A stretch of 64,000 bases of DNA. It comes from Affinundibacterium seohonense (GTDB lineage: Bacteria > Pseudomonadota > Gammaproteobacteria > Burkholderiales > Burkholderiaceae_D). The position numbers were made by a program, and so were the translations under genes. The stretch spans positions 1 to 64,000 of the forward strand of contig NZ_JACOFW010000006.1 in assembly GCF_014284305.1 (NCBI RefSeq). The letters are read 5' to 3'. Shown in pieces: positions 1 through 9,336 of this stretch. Under the pieces are notes generated by a model. That model had not been told where the DNA came from and did not search any database. It saw nothing but the letters and a program-made list of their open reading frames with translations. Every line of letters begins with the position of its first letter. Positions within the stretch are counted from its first letter, which is position 1.

Positions 1-48
1 ATTGAGTCTTCGTTTGAAAAATACGTGGCGAAGTTCTTTTATTTTTAA
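1..48 (+). CDS. Possible 3' end of an upstream gene (partial)
   Basis: Frame 1 is open from the window edge to a TAA at 46-48 and encodes IESSFEKYVAKFFYF. Two hairpins follow before the next gene. Fifteen codons are too few to recognise a family, and the open frame could be chance. Nothing else was recognised in the first 78 bases. Confidence 0.2.
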   Translation: MESSFEKYVAKFFYF

Positions 49-78
49 AGTGCCTACTAGAGACGCAATCATTACCCA

Positions 79-113
79 ATAAAAAACCCCGCTTTTAATA
101 AAAGACGGGGTTT
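79..113 (-). terminator. Rho-independent terminator (minus strand)
   Basis: AAACCCCG (84-91) pairs with CGGGGTTT (106-113). Read on the minus strand the stem is followed by a run of six T, so it fits a terminator for the oxidase-assembly operon whose last gene ends at 178. Confidence 0.7.
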
Positions 114-125
114 GTCAGCGATCTG

Positions 126-150
126 AAAGGCACTCAATCGAGTGCCTTTT
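126..150. terminator. Hairpin downstream of the SCO gene
   Basis: AAAGGCACTC (126-135) and GAGTGCCTTT (140-149) form a perfect 10-bp stem with a 4-base loop. It lies 28 bases past the SCO stop codon and is flanked by A/T on both sides, so it could act in either direction in tandem with the hairpin at 79-113. Confidence 0.6.
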
Positions 151-177
151 GTCTTTTCACCGATGCCAAACGCAAGA

Positions 178-789
178 TTACTTCAGCAATATCTTCAAAT
201 CATGCACGATGGTTTCAGGCTTTTGTCCATATTGAACATACAAACGGATTCGACCTTGCGGATCAAACACATAGCTCGCGGCAGTATGATCCATCGTATA
301 GCTGTCTGGTGTTTTTCCCGGACTTTTTTGATAGAACACTTTAAACTCTTTTGCGACTTTCGCCGTTGCCTCCGCATTACCATAGAGCCCTAAAAAGCGC
401 TTATCAAAATTCGGCACATAGGCAGCTAGCAAATCTTGCGTATCGCGCTCTGGATCTACTGTCACAAACAACACTTGCACACGCTCTGCTAAAGGACCAA
501 GTTGCGTCATGACTTTTGACATTTCAAACATGGTGGTTGGGCATACGTCAGGACATTGGGTATAACCGAAAAACACAACGACTGCCTTACCTTTAAAATC
601 AGCCAAGGTGCGTGGCTGACCATTTTGATCGATCAAGGCGAAATCCTTAGCATAAGAAAGACCTGTCAGATCCGTATTCAGAAATTTCTCTTCTGGCTTA
701 TTGCATGCGCTCAATATCAAACCAGTTGCTAGAGCCAAACAACAAGAAACAATTCGCGTCCAAGCTGAACTTGTGGATAGTGTTTTCAT
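178..789 (-). CDS. SCO1/SenC family copper chaperone for cytochrome c oxidase
   Basis: This is a membrane-anchored thioredoxin-fold protein that helps deliver copper to the CuA site of oxidase subunit II. The copper-binding CPDVCP motif, the downstream DPERDT segment and the conserved histidine in MDHTAASYVFDP are all present. The chosen ATG at 789 gives about 203 residues beginning MKTLSTSS, with a hydrophobic stretch ending LILSACNK, a lipobox-like signal. The open frame continues 33 codons further upstream, but that extension would run back into ctaB; the chosen start lies 1 base beyond the ctaB stop codon. It is the last gene of the oxidase operon. Confidence 0.93.
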   Translation of the reverse strand: MKTLSTSSAWTRIVSCCLALATGLILSACNKPEEKFLNTDLTGLSYAKDFALIDQNGQPRTLADFKGKAVVVFFGYTQCPDVCPTTMFEMSKVMTQLGPLAERVQVLFVTVDPERDTQDLLAAYVPNFDKRFLGLYGNAEATAKVAKEFKVFYQKSPGKTPDSYTMDHTAASYVFDPQGRIRLYVQYGQKPETIVHDLKILLK

Positions 790-790
790 A

Positions 791-1675
791 TCAGAATTTA
801 AGGTAGTGATCGACCAACAATGCAGCGAACAATAAGGAGAGATAGACAATCGAGAATGTGAAAGTCTTACGCGCCAGCACATCATCATAGTGTCGATAAA
901 TACGCCAGGCGTACCACAAAAATCCCAAGCCCAGAATCACGGCACTAACAAGATAAATCAAACCACTCATCTTGACCGCATACGGTAACAGAGTCGTCGC
1001 GAACAAGGCGATGGTGTATAACCAAATATGGAAACGCGTGAATTCAAGACCATGCGTAATCGGTAACATCGGCAATCCAGATTTCGCATAATCATCGCGA
1101 CGATACATTGCCAGCGCCCAAAAATGCGGTGGCGTCCAAACGAAAATGATCAACACTAACAACCAAGCTTGCATTGGCACTTCATTAGCGATAGCCGCCC
1201 AGCCCAAAGCCGGTGGCATCGCGCCAGATAATCCACCAATCACAATATTTTGCGGCGTAGCAGGCTTCAAAATGATCGTATAAATCACTGCATAACCAAC
1301 AAAGGTAACAAAGGTCAGCCACATCGTGAGCGGATTGACCAAGGCATATAAAATCCACATGCCCGCGCCGCCAATCAAAAATGAAAATACCAAAATCTGC
1401 TTGGTACTCATTTCGCCTTGTGCACTAGGGCGGCGGGCAGTGCGCGCCATACGCGCATCAATTTCGCGCTCCACCAAGCAGTTAACTGCAAAGGCAGCAC
1501 CTGCCAGCAACCAAATCCCAATCGTTGCTGCTAAAACGATGCGCCAGTCTGGCAAGCTGGGCGTTGCCAAAAACATGCCGATAACGGCACAGAAAACCGC
1601 TAGCTGCGTTACACGCGGCTTGGTCAGCGCCACATATTGAGAAAAGCGATTGAACAAAGTACTTTGAGTTGTCAT
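791..1675 (-). CDS. ctaB: Heme O synthase (protoheme IX farnesyltransferase)
   Basis: This integral membrane prenyltransferase adds a farnesyl group to heme b to make heme O, the precursor of the heme A used by the aa3 oxidase in this operon. The 294-residue length is typical. The Asp-rich prenyl-binding segment [19 protein letters not shown] is near residue 65, and multiple hydrophobic helices follow, including the conserved [10 protein letters not shown] region. It sits between ctaA (10-base gap) and the SCO gene, as expected for joint expression of heme-modifying and copper-loading factors. Confidence 0.96.
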   Translation of the reverse strand: MTTQSTLFNRFSQYVALTKPRVTQLAVFCAVIGMFLATPSLPDWRIVLAATIGIWLLAGAAFAVNCLVEREIDARMARTARRPSAQGEMSTKQILVFSFLIGGAGMWILYALVNPLTMWLTFVTFVGYAVIYTIILKPATPQNIVIGGLSGAMPPALGWAAIANEVPMQAWLLVLIIFVWTPPHFWALAMYRRDDYAKSGLPMLPITHGLEFTRFHIWLYTIALFATTLLPYAVKMSGLIYLVSAVILGLGFLWYAWRIYRHYDDVLARKTFTFSIVYLSLLFAALLVDHYLKF

Positions 1676-1684
1676 TGGGGGCGA

Positions 1685-2749
1685 TTAAGATTCATTAGCA
1701 ACACTGGAGCGAACCCGATAGTTTAACATGCTCAGCAATAGCACAAGCACTGCGGCTCCAGCATTATGCAAAACAGCAATAGCTAAAGGCCAAGAGAAAA
1801 AAATCGTCGCAACACCCGTTATCAATTGCATCAGCAAAACCGCCAACACTCCGTTCGATAATGTTTTGGTATCAGCATGTTTTCTACCTAAATAAGCTAC
1901 ATAGCCTAACAAAGCGAACACGACCCAAGCGAAAGTACGATGCACCCAATGAATGGTCATCAATGCCGAAAATGGTAAAAAATCTCCGCTACCAGTACGG
2001 CCTAATTCCCGCCACAATACATAAGCATGTTCGAAATCGAGCTGCGGAACAATCTCACCATTACACAGCGGATAGTCGTGACAGGCGAGAGCAGCGTAAT
2101 TAGTGCTGACCCAACCACCAAGTGCAACTTGCATCAATAAGATCGCAAAGGCAAATGGTAATAACTTAAACAATTTCGATGAATATTGATTGCCTGAGCG
2201 CGTTGATTCTCGCTGCCACGCCCACACCAATAGCGACAAAATCAATAATGCCAAAATCAAATGAATGGTCACAATAATGGGCTGCAACTTCATCGTTACT
2301 GTCCACTTGCCAAATGCCCCCTGTATGCCGACTAACACAAACAAACTGGTCGCTAACCATGGAGAAAACGGCCGTGTCTTCCGCTTCCACCAAGCAATAC
2401 CCATTTGTAGCGTGATCAAAAAACCCACGCTCATCGCGAGATAGCGGTGAATCATTTCGATCCATGCTTTAGCAACTGTCACAGGACCAGTCGGCAAAAG
2501 GCTCTCGGCGGCTTTGATTTCACTGTGGGCTTGAAATGGATTAGCTTCACCGTAGCACCCCGGCCAGTCGGGACAACCCAAACCGGAATCGGTAAGGCGC
2601 GTAAATGCGCCAAAAATAATGAGATCGAAAGTTAAGAATAGTGTAACGGCGATCAGCTTCTTGTACTTGTTCTGCTCTTTTGATAAGAGAACGACAGTTA
2701 GCGGAATTACCGCAAACAAAATCCCGATGATAGCGAGTTGGATCAGCAT
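1685..2749 (-). CDS. ctaA: Heme A synthase (COX15/CtaA family)
   Basis: This membrane enzyme oxidises the C8 methyl of heme O to give heme A. The 354-residue protein has about eight hydrophobic helices. The family segment GAFTRLTDSGLGCPDWPGCYG follows the first helix, and histidines lie in EMIHRYLAM, TIHLILAL, TIHWVHRTFAW and VLHNAGAA at positions expected for heme ligation. A cysteine pair occurs in the loop ALACHDYPLCNGEIVP. It directly precedes ctaB, so both steps of heme A synthesis are adjacent. Confidence 0.95.
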   Translation of the reverse strand: MLIQLAIIGILFAVIPLTVVLLSKEQNKYKKLIAVTLFLTFDLIIFGAFTRLTDSGLGCPDWPGCYGEANPFQAHSEIKAAESLLPTGPVTVAKAWIEMIHRYLAMSVGFLITLQMGIAWWKRKTRPFSPWLATSLFVLVGIQGAFGKWTVTMKLQPIIVTIHLILALLILSLLVWAWQRESTRSGNQYSSKLFKLLPFAFAILLMQVALGGWVSTNYAALACHDYPLCNGEIVPQLDFEHAYVLWRELGRTGSGDFLPFSALMTIHWVHRTFAWVVFALLGYVAYLGRKHADTKTLSNGVLAVLLMQLITGVATIFFSWPLAIAVLHNAGAAVLVLLLSMLNYRVRSSVANES

Positions 2750-2756
2750 GTTTGTA

Positions 2757-3350
2757 TCAGCCTATCGCCGAAGCCTTAAGCAACTTAATCAAATCCTTTT
2801 TAATCTTGTTGGGATCGGCATCTTTTGGATAGCGCATCATCAAATTACCTAAAGGATCGACTACATAGATATGGTCTTGAAGTGTTGTGCCATTCTCGGT
2901 TGGTAACCATTTTTCCAACTTGCTTTTATCGCTGCGAAGTAAATGCGTACCAGCAATACCGGGCTTTAGTTGTTCTGCGATCGGTAAAGCATCGGTAATC
3001 AACCAAACTCGTTCAATTCGATCCATGCCCTTACCTTGCGCCAGGCGCAATTGACGCATCTCTAACAATTTACGCTGACAATTGTCGGCACAACTCGCAT
3101 CATCAATTTGTAGCATCAGCCACTTACCCTTGAGGCTACTGAGTTCCACAACTTTGCCGTCTTGATCTTGCAATTGCAAAGTGGGCATAGGATACTGACG
3201 CGGATCAATTAATGCGCCGTAATTATTCTTCGCGCCTGGCTTAATCACATAGTAGGTGAAATAAGAAGCAATCATGGGCGATGCACACACCGCTAAAACC
3301 GCGAGTAATTTCCAACGACCAGCTGCTCTTCTATTTTCTAATTTTTCCAC
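2757..3350 (-). CDS. Membrane-anchored thioredoxin-fold protein of the cox operon
   Basis: This is a roughly 197-residue protein with one N-terminal membrane helix (LLAVLAVCASPMIASYFTYYV) and an exported domain. The domain resembles SCO/thioredoxin proteins in layout: LQLQDQDGKVVELSSLKGKW, a CADNC pair where SCO has CxxxC, and the ending YVVDPLGNLMMRYP. The gene is habitually found between SURF1 and ctaA in Burkholderiales and probably helps oxidase assembly. The start is placed at GTG 3350 because AGGAA lies six bases upstream; a longer TTG start at 3371 is possible. It overlaps the end of SURF1 by about 20 bases, suggesting translational coupling. Confidence 0.8.
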   Translation of the reverse strand: MEKLENRRAAGRWKLLAVLAVCASPMIASYFTYYVIKPGAKNNYGALIDPRQYPMPTLQLQDQDGKVVELSSLKGKWLMLQIDDASCADNCQRKLLEMRQLRLAQGKGMDRIERVWLITDALPIAEQLKPGIAGTHLLRSDKSKLEKWLPTENGTTLQDHIYVVDPLGNLMMRYPKDADPNKIKKDLIKLLKASAIG

Positions 3351-4050
3351 GACGAATTCCTGTAACAACAAAAAAGATGGCAGCCATCAAAGCTAAGCCA
3401 TACCATTGAAATGCATAAGCACGATGTTTATCTGATCCATCCGAAGGTTTTGGCCAATCACGTATCAAACCATCGCCTGCACTAGATGTCTGCTCTAAAA
3501 CCTTATCCATTATCGCCAACCCAGTATGCTGACGTAACTCATCAAAGGAGACACTCTGAACGATACTTCCGGGTTTTAAACTCTCGGACTTCCCCAGTTG
3601 CATAGTGCGATCCAATTGTTCACGCACAACACCTTCAACTTCGACTACGCCCTGAGCGGTTAGTAAAGACGGTATTTTAGTCCGTTCCGCTGGATTACGC
3701 TGAAGCCACCCCCGCGCCACGAGCACATACTTCTCACTGTCTTGAAGTTTGAAAGGCATCAACACATAAAAACCTGCCACGCCCTTCAATGGACGATTAT
3801 CCAAATACAAAGGCCAGTTTTGCTCAAAAGTCCCAACTAACTTTACCTTTTGAAATGATTGGAGTTGGCTAAATTTTTGCGCACTACTAAGAACCACAGG
3901 GGCTTGCCGCGATTTTTCTTGCATCAACGCAGCAATTGTTTCTTTCTCCTCGGCACGTCGGGTCTGCCAATTTCCCAAGGAAATACCGACAGCACATAAT
4001 ATTGCAGTCGCTAGCAATGGCAATATACGAATCAAACTAGGCTTAAGCAT
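3331..4050 (-). CDS. SURF1 family cytochrome oxidase assembly protein
   Basis: SURF1 proteins support heme a insertion into oxidase subunit I. The 239 residues have the family layout: an N-terminal membrane helix (LLATAILCAVGISLGNWQ) followed by QTRRAEEKE, a periplasmic domain with LVGTFEQ and LYLDNRP, VLVARGWLQRN, and a C-terminal helix after HRAYAFQWYGLALMAAIFFVV. It starts close to the divergent small membrane gene at 4084 and overlaps the downstream thioredoxin-fold gene. Confidence 0.93.
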   Translation of the reverse strand: MLKPSLIRILPLLATAILCAVGISLGNWQTRRAEEKETIAALMQEKSRQAPVVLSSAQKFSQLQSFQKVKLVGTFEQNWPLYLDNRPLKGVAGFYVLMPFKLQDSEKYVLVARGWLQRNPAERTKIPSLLTAQGVVEVEGVVREQLDRTMQLGKSESLKPGSIVQSVSFDELRQHTGLAIMDKVLEQTSSAGDGLIRDWPKPSDGSDKHRAYAFQWYGLALMAAIFFVVTGIRRGKIRK

Positions 4051-4083
4051 TACAATAGCCCTTTTGCGGAAAAAGTGATTAAC

Positions 4084-4284
4084 ATGAAAATTCTGGTTGC
4101 CATCGCCTTCTTACTAATTCTTTTCAGCTTAGGCTCAGCTTTAGTTTATCTGATGAAAGACAAGGGTAAAAGTAATCGTACCGTCAAGGCACTCGCTTTT
4201 CGTGTGGGTTTCTCGATTAGCCTATTTATTCTAATTTTAGTTGCAAACCACTTTGGATTAATCCAACCCACCGGAATCCATTAA
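4084..4284 (+). CDS. Twin-transmembrane small protein (DUF2909 type)
   Basis: This 66-residue protein has two hydrophobic helices, ILVAIAFLLILFSLGSALVYL and VGFSISLFILILVANHFGLI, separated by a positively charged loop (KDKGKSNRTVKA). It matches the small twin-helix proteins commonly encoded divergently from SURF1 in oxidase operons. The ATG at 4084 is preferred over a GTG nine bases upstream because it follows a GGAAAAAG stretch. It is the only plus-strand gene inside the oxidase cluster. Its biochemical role is unknown, and oxidase assembly or stability is a guess from context. Confidence 0.8.
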   Translation: MKILVAIAFLLILFSLGSALVYLMKDKGKSNRTVKALAFRVGFSISLFILILVANHFGLIQPTGIH

Positions 4285-4307
4285 ACGCTGCTTACAATCA
4301 GCCCGAT

Positions 4308-4342
4308 GAAGAAAAAGCCGCACTAAGTGCGGCTTTTTCTTC
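4308..4342. terminator. Bidirectional terminator
   Basis: A perfect 16-bp inverted repeat, GAAGAAAAAGCCGCAC, with a 3-base loop lies between the convergent DUF2909-type gene and coxC. Each arm carries an A or T run, so it can terminate transcription from both sides. Confidence 0.9.
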
Positions 4343-4367
4343 GAGTGCATAAATTCAACTATGACGC

Positions 4368-5228
4368 TTATAACCAGTACACAACAACGTACAGACCCAA
4401 CCAGACAACGTCAACAAAATGCCAGTACCAAGCAGCGCCTTCAAATGCAAAATGGTTCTCTGCTGTGAAGTGCCCTTTCATATGGCGGTACAAAACGACT
4501 GACAACATAATCGCCCCCATGGTCACGTGAAAACCATGGAAACCAGTCAACATGTAAAAGGTTGCGCCGTAGATACCAGAAGTTAACTTCAAGTTCAAAT
4601 CACTATAAGCATGCATGTATTCATAGACTTGGAAACCCATGAAAATCGCGCCTAGAACAATTGTCGCAAACAACCAAAATGAGGTCTGTGGACGCTTACC
4701 TTCACGAATCGCGTGATGCGATAAGGTCAAGGTAACACCAGAGGTCAATAACAAAGCCGTATTAATCGTTGGAATCCAAAATGGTGTCATGGTTGTGAAC
4801 TTCTCGACCGTACCTGCTGGACCAACGCCACCCCAAACTGCGGAAAAATCTGGCCATAAAACTTTATGATCCAAATCCGCCAACCACGGCATGCTAATGC
4901 TGCGAGCATAGAACAACGCGCCGAAGAAGGCTCCGAAGAACATCACTTCAGAAAAAATAAACCAGCTCATACTCCAGCGGAAAGAAGTGTCAATTCGAGC
5001 ACTATATTTACCGCCTTCAGATTCAGCGATCGCATCGCCAAACCATTTATACAGAACCAATAAGGTCAGTATGATCCCTGCAAAATTCAAATAGGCACCC
5101 CAAGTGGCCCCATTTACCCAAGCTGAAGCACCAAGCATAGTCAACAATAGGGTCGTGCCACCTAATACAGGCCACTGTGAAGGACCTGGCACGAAGTAAT
5201 AAGGTGCGCTAGCGTTGTGAGAACTCAT
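4368..5228 (-). CDS. ctaE: Cytochrome c oxidase subunit III
   Basis: This is the third core subunit of the aa3 oxidase, an integral membrane protein of about 286 residues with seven predicted helices. Recognisable family segments are WPVLGGTTLL near the N-terminus, SEVMFFGAFFGALF, the TINTALLLTSG helix, and GFHGFHVTMGAIML followed by AAWYWHFVDVVWLGLYVVVY at the C-terminus. The start is placed at the ATG of MSSHNASAP because GGGAG lies about eight bases upstream; a start six codons earlier would swallow that site. It is separated from the DUF2970 gene by about 50 bases. Confidence 0.95.
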   Translation of the reverse strand: MSSHNASAPYYFVPGPSQWPVLGGTTLLLTMLGASAWVNGATWGAYLNFAGIILTLLVLYKWFGDAIAESEGGKYSARIDTSFRWSMSWFIFSEVMFFGAFFGALFYARSISMPWLADLDHKVLWPDFSAVWGGVGPAGTVEKFTTMTPFWIPTINTALLLTSGVTLTLSHHAIREGKRPQTSFWLFATIVLGAIFMGFQVYEYMHAYSDLNLKLTSGIYGATFYMLTGFHGFHVTMGAIMLSVVLYRHMKGHFTAENHFAFEGAAWYWHFVDVVWLGLYVVVYWL

Positions 5229-5277
5229 TTCCATCTCCCGATACAATTTTTTTAAACTCAGTTGATAACTAATTTCT

Positions 5278-5493
5278 TTATTTTGCTACGACTTGCTTCA
5301 CAATCAAAACTAAAATACTAATGAAGATCGCCGCGCCTATCAATCCTGCAATAATGACATGAACCGGATTTAATTGTGCCGCATCCTGCTCATATGCACT
5401 TTTCTTACGTATTCCCAAGAACGACCACAACACCGCTTTCATTGTTGCTAAAAACGATGCTTTACGTTTCGTTGCCTGTTTTAAGTCATCCAT
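5278..5493 (-). CDS. DUF2970 family small membrane protein
   Basis: This 71-residue protein has one strong C-terminal helix (VIIAGLIGAAIFISILVLIV) preceded by ATMKAVLWSFLGIRKKSAYEQD. The pattern of an F-G-I-R-K motif before a single helix is typical of DUF2970 proteins, which are encoded between ctaG and coxC in many betaproteobacteria. The function is unknown. Position suggests an accessory factor for oxidase biogenesis. GGGCAGGC directly precedes the ATG. Confidence 0.82.
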   Translation of the reverse strand: MDDLKQATKRKASFLATMKAVLWSFLGIRKKSAYEQDAAQLNPVHVIIAGLIGAAIFISILVLIVKQVVAK

Positions 5494-5536
5494 GCCTGCC
5501 CGCTTTCTATCTGCATCCGATCGATTTCACATCTGA

Positions 5537-6139
5537 TCATGATCCGGTTTTACCCGCCGTTGGCTTGAGTCCAACCTCAAAAAATGTATAAGACAAAGTA
5601 ATCGTCTTTACGTCTTTCGGTAATGCAGGATCAATAAAAAACGATACAGGCATTTGACGCGCTTCGTTTGCTTCTAACGTCTGTTGCTGAAAACAAAAGC
5701 ATTCCATCTTCTTGAAAAAAGCGGCGGCTTGTTGCGGTGCATAACTCGGAATCGCTTGGGCATCCATCTTATAAGACTGTTTATTCACAACCTCATAAAC
5801 AACCTGCGCCATTTCGCCTGGATGAACTTGCAAACTAGAAACCGTAGGACGAAAACGCCAAGGACCTTGCGTGTTTGCATCAAACTCAATCGTAATTAAA
5901 CGACTCTTATCCACTTGCGAATTCACGACAGCATCTGCGGAAATATCCTTGGGCGTCAAAATATTGATCCCAGTAATTTCACAAATTTGCTTATAAATTG
6001 GAATTAAAGCGTAGCCAAATCCAAACATCACGATCGCAATGACCACCAACTTCTTCAACATTAAGAAATTGAGTCTCTTTGTAATCACTTGCTCTTCAGC
6101 CGCTTCCTCAACTACTTTTTGCTTCAATTCCTCAGACAT
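5537..6139 (-). CDS. ctaG: Cytochrome c oxidase assembly protein CtaG/Cox11
   Basis: This protein inserts CuB into oxidase subunit I. It has one N-terminal helix (LVVIAIVMFGFGYALIPIY) and a periplasmic beta-rich domain. The copper-binding CFCF motif occurs in KMECFCFQQQ, followed by the conserved ARQMPVSFFIDPALP and TLSYTFFE segments. The length of 200 residues is normal. It lies directly upstream of the DUF2970 gene and downstream of the 34-residue assembly peptide. Confidence 0.95.
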   Translation of the reverse strand: MSEELKQKVVEEAAEEQVITKRLNFLMLKKLVVIAIVMFGFGYALIPIYKQICEITGINILTPKDISADAVVNSQVDKSRLITIEFDANTQGPWRFRPTVSSLQVHPGEMAQVVYEVVNKQSYKMDAQAIPSYAPQQAAAFFKKMECFCFQQQTLEANEARQMPVSFFIDPALPKDVKTITLSYTFFEVGLKPTAGKTGS

Positions 6140-6157
6140 GCAAATCCCGATTCATTC

Positions 6158-6262
6158 TCAACGCAAGAGTGTTTGCTTTGCGATCACACCAATAAAAAAT
6201 ATCAAAACGACAGACAATAAAACCAACGCGGTTTTGAGATTACTTTTATTTTGGTTTTTCAT
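6158..6262 (-). CDS. Cytochrome oxidase small assembly protein (34 aa)
   Basis: A very short gene fits between coxA and ctaG. Reading the minus strand from ATG at 6262 gives 34 residues: MKNQNKSNLKT, a single hydrophobic helix ALVLLSVVLIFFIGVIA, then KQTLLR and a stop. Basic residues before and after one helix are typical of the small assembly peptides annotated at this exact place in betaproteobacterial oxidase operons. The ribosome site is weak (GAAAAG). The identification rests on position and composition rather than on any catalytic motif. Confidence 0.75.
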   Translation of the reverse strand: MKNQNKSNLKTALVLLSVVLIFFIGVIAKQTLLR

Positions 6263-6306
6263 CTTTTCAAGCAACCCTTACCGAAGTAGGGGTTGCATTC
6301 CATTCT

Positions 6307-7911
6307 TTATTTAACGACAGGAGGTTCTTCAAATGTATGGAATGGTGCCGGACTTGGTACTGTCCATTCCAATCCTTCAGCACCTTCCCATGGTTTTGCA
6401 TCTGCCGGCTTACCACCTTTAATCGACGGAATCACGACGAATAAAATGAAGTACACCTGCATCAAACCGAAGCCAAAAGCGCCGAACGAAGCAATCATAT
6501 TGAAATCAGCAAACTGCGCTGGATAATCAGCATAACGACGTGGCATACCGGCAAGACCCAAGAAATGCATAGGGAAGAAAGTAATATTGAACGTTACCAA
6601 TGATGCCCAGAAGTGGAACTTACCGCGAGCTTCGTTGTACATAAAGCCTGTCCACTTTGGTCCCCAATAGTAGAAACCGGCGAACAAGGCAAACAAGGAA
6701 CCTGCCACCAACACATAGTGGAAGTGAGCAACAACATAGTAAGTATCTTGCAATTGGATATCAATTGGTGTTACCGCCAAAATCAGACCAGTGAAACCAC
6801 CCATCGTAAATACGAAGATGAAACCAACCGCAAACAACATTGGCGTTTCGAAAGTCATCGAACCTTTCCACATTGTCGCGATCCAGTTAAACACTTTTAC
6901 GCCAGTTGGAATCGAAATCAGCATTGTTGCGTACATGAAGAACAACTGTGCCGTCACTGGCATACCTGTTGTAAACATGTGATGCGCCCAAACGATGAAA
7001 GACAAAATCGCGATGGAAGCCGTTGCGTACACCATGGATGCATAACCAAACAAAGGCTTACGTGCAAATGCTGGAATGATCTGAGAAACAATACCGAAGG
7101 CTGGCAAAATCATGATGTACACCTCTGGGTGTCCGAAGAACCAGAAAATGTGTTGATACATGACTGGGTCACCACCACCAGCAGCATTAAAGAATGATGT
7201 ACCGAAATGACGATCAGTCAAAGTCATAGTAATCGCGCCTGCCAACACTGGCATAACAGCGATCAACAAGTAAGCGGTAATCAGCCAAGTCCAGCAGAAC
7301 ATTGGCATCTTCATCAAAGTCATGCCAGGAGCGCGCATGTTCAAAATCGTTGTAATGATGTTGATGGAACCCATGATGGATGAAGCACCCATGATATGCA
7401 CAGCGAAAATCGCCATATCCATGCCAGGTCCCATTTGCGTTGACAAAGGTGCATACAAAGTCCAACCAGCTGCAGTAGCGCCTCCTGGTACGAAGAAAGA
7501 ACCAGCCAACAGAAGTGCCGCAGGCGGCATCAACCAGAAGGAGAAGTTATTCATCCGGGCAAAAGCCATATCTGATGCGCCGATTTGCAAAGGAATCATC
7601 CAGTTAGCGAAACCAACGAAGGCCGGCATAATCGCACCAAACACCATGATCAAACCATGCATGGTCGTCAACTGGTTAAAAAACTCTGGTTGCATCAATT
7701 GCAAACCTGGTTGAAACAATTCACTTCGAATGCCCAAGGCCATGACGCCACCAAGCATCAACATTGAGAACGCGAACCATAGATATAAATTACCGATATC
7801 TTTGTGGTTCGTCGCGAACAAATAACGACGCCAGCCGTGTGGATGATCGTGGGCGTGGTCATCATGACCATGAGAGTGATCGTGTGCGTGATCAACTGCT
7901 GTATTACTCAT
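6307..7911 (-). CDS. ctaD: Cytochrome c oxidase subunit I
   Basis: This is the catalytic subunit of the aa3-type oxidase. It binds heme a, heme a3 and CuB and pumps protons. The 534 residues include a His-rich N-terminus ([17 protein letters not shown]) ahead of the first helix, [14 protein letters not shown] with a heme ligand, the HPEVY motif that carries the His-Tyr cross-link, HHMFTTGMP with CuB histidines, and [12 protein letters not shown] with heme ligands. The His-rich leader may help handle metal, which is inference. AGGAGATAGAG precedes the ATG. Confidence 0.98.
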   Translation of the reverse strand: MSNTAVDHAHDHSHGHDDHAHDHPHGWRRYLFATNHKDIGNLYLWFAFSMLMLGGVMALGIRSELFQPGLQLMQPEFFNQLTTMHGLIMVFGAIMPAFVGFANWMIPLQIGASDMAFARMNNFSFWLMPPAALLLAGSFFVPGGATAAGWTLYAPLSTQMGPGMDMAIFAVHIMGASSIMGSINIITTILNMRAPGMTLMKMPMFCWTWLITAYLLIAVMPVLAGAITMTLTDRHFGTSFFNAAGGGDPVMYQHIFWFFGHPEVYIMILPAFGIVSQIIPAFARKPLFGYASMVYATASIAILSFIVWAHHMFTTGMPVTAQLFFMYATMLISIPTGVKVFNWIATMWKGSMTFETPMLFAVGFIFVFTMGGFTGLILAVTPIDIQLQDTYYVVAHFHYVLVAGSLFALFAGFYYWGPKWTGFMYNEARGKFHFWASLVTFNITFFPMHFLGLAGMPRRYADYPAQFADFNMIASFGAFGFGLMQVYFILFVVIPSIKGGKPADAKPWEGAEGLEWTVPSPAPFHTFEEPPVVK

Positions 7912-7928
7912 CTCTATCTCCTGTTCAA

Positions 7929-9119
7929 TTACTTACGCGCAGCCAAAACTTCGGCTGGCTGGACGATATTTTCTGCTGCTTTATTCGACCAGCTATTACG
8001 GGTATAAGTAATTACCGCTGCAATTTCTGTATCTGACAAAGTCGCTTTCCATGCTGGCATACCGCGAATACCATTCAACAGAATCTCAACTTGGGCTGCT
8101 TTTGGACCGTTCACAACTGGAGAACCATCTAAGGCTGCAAATGCGCCTGGGACACCTTTACCATTTGCTTGATGGCAAGCGACACAGTTGGCAGCATAGA
8201 CACTTTCGCCACGTTGCTTCAATTCGTCCACTGTCCATACCTTGCTTGGATCATCGGCTTTTGCGGCCATCTCTTTTTTCTTACCGTCTACCCAAACTGT
8301 GTAATCGGCATCAGATACCACGCGAACAACGATAGGCATAAAGGCGTGCTCTTTACCGCACAATTCAACGCATTGACCGCGATAAGTACCGATTTTTTCT
8401 GCTTTAAACCAAGTATCACGAACGAAACCTGGGATCGCATCTTGTTTCACGCCAAACGCTGGAATAGTCCAACCGTGAATCACGTCATTTGCAGTTGTGA
8501 TAATACGAATTTTCTTATTAACTGGAACGACCACTTCGTTATCAACTTCTAACAAATAATTGACGCCGCGTGCCTCAGTTGGCGCTAAGCCCGGCGCACC
8601 AACTTGCGTGCGTGGCGTTGCCAAGGTAGACAAGAAGGAGATACCTTCGCCTTCGCCTTTGAGGTAATCGTATCCCCATTTCCATTGCATACCAGTTGCC
8701 TTGATCGTGATATCGGCATTGGACGTATCTTTCATTGCCACCACAGTCTTGGTTGCAGGCAATGCCATACCGATCACGATGAAGAAAGGCACGATCGTCC
8801 ACAAAATCTCAACGGTCGTACTTTCATGGAAAGTAGCTGGCTTATGACCCAAGGATTTACGATGCTTGAGAATGGAATAAAACATCACGCCGAATACTGC
8901 TACAAAAATTGCCAAGCAGATATACAGCATGAGGTTATGGATGGAATAGATCTGCTCCGCGATTTGTGTCACGGGTGTTTGCAGGTTTAACTGCTTGACG
9001 GCAGGACCACCTGGGCTATCTTTAACGGCCCAAGCTGGCATCCCAGCAGCCAAAAGCGAAGCACCTAGCACCAAAGAGGCACCAAGCGTTCTCGACTTTA
9101 ATCGCATAGCATGTTTCAT
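7929..9119 (-). CDS. ctaC: Cytochrome c oxidase subunit II with fused cytochrome c domain
   Basis: Subunit II carries the CuA centre that accepts electrons from cytochrome c. The 396-residue protein has a signal peptide ending AAGMPAWA, two membrane helices (near residues 60-80 and 105-125), a cupredoxin domain with the CuA motif [12 protein letters not shown] near residue 245, and a C-terminal cytochrome c domain (about residues 300-380) with the heme-binding CVACH and a distal Met in RGMPAW. This fusion is the caa3-like arrangement common in Burkholderiales. It is the first gene of the operon; GGGGAAATC precedes the ATG. Confidence 0.97.
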   Translation of the reverse strand: MKHAMRLKSRTLGASLVLGASLLAAGMPAWAVKDSPGGPAVKQLNLQTPVTQIAEQIYSIHNLMLYICLAIFVAVFGVMFYSILKHRKSLGHKPATFHESTTVEILWTIVPFFIVIGMALPATKTVVAMKDTSNADITIKATGMQWKWGYDYLKGEGEGISFLSTLATPRTQVGAPGLAPTEARGVNYLLEVDNEVVVPVNKKIRIITTANDVIHGWTIPAFGVKQDAIPGFVRDTWFKAEKIGTYRGQCVELCGKEHAFMPIVVRVVSDADYTVWVDGKKKEMAAKADDPSKVWTVDELKQRGESVYAANCVACHQANGKGVPGAFAALDGSPVVNGPKAAQVEILLNGIRGMPAWKATLSDTEIAAVITYTRNSWSNKAAENIVQPAEVLAARK

Positions 9120-9195
9120 GATTTCCCCAAAAACCTATTAGAATTTTCAACAGAAGTTGTCATAAGATTATGCAGACAACTTCCACAACTGCGAG

Positions 9196-9225
9196 AGTAT
9201 AAAGCGTAAAGCTGAGCTATATCAA
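9196..9225 (-). promoter_or_regulatory. Sigma70-type promoter of the oxidase operon
   Basis: On the minus strand, TTGATA (9225-9220) and TATACT (9201-9196) are separated by 18 bases, and each matches five of six consensus positions. The element lies about 77 bases upstream of the ctaC start. No other strong box pair was seen in this gap. Confidence 0.65.
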
Positions 9226-9336
9226 GAAGAAATCATGGTACATCTGTGCAAAATCATATTGACAAGCAAGATCTTTGCTAGGAAAAACAACCACCGAAAC
9301 GAACTTACTAATATTAAAAATTATTAATAAGTGCAA

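Noticed and set aside
6613-7197. 194-codon plus-strand open frame opposite coxA
   Set aside because: It lies entirely antisense to a well-conserved oxidase gene, its translation is rich in Cys, His and Trp without any domain, and it has no start context.
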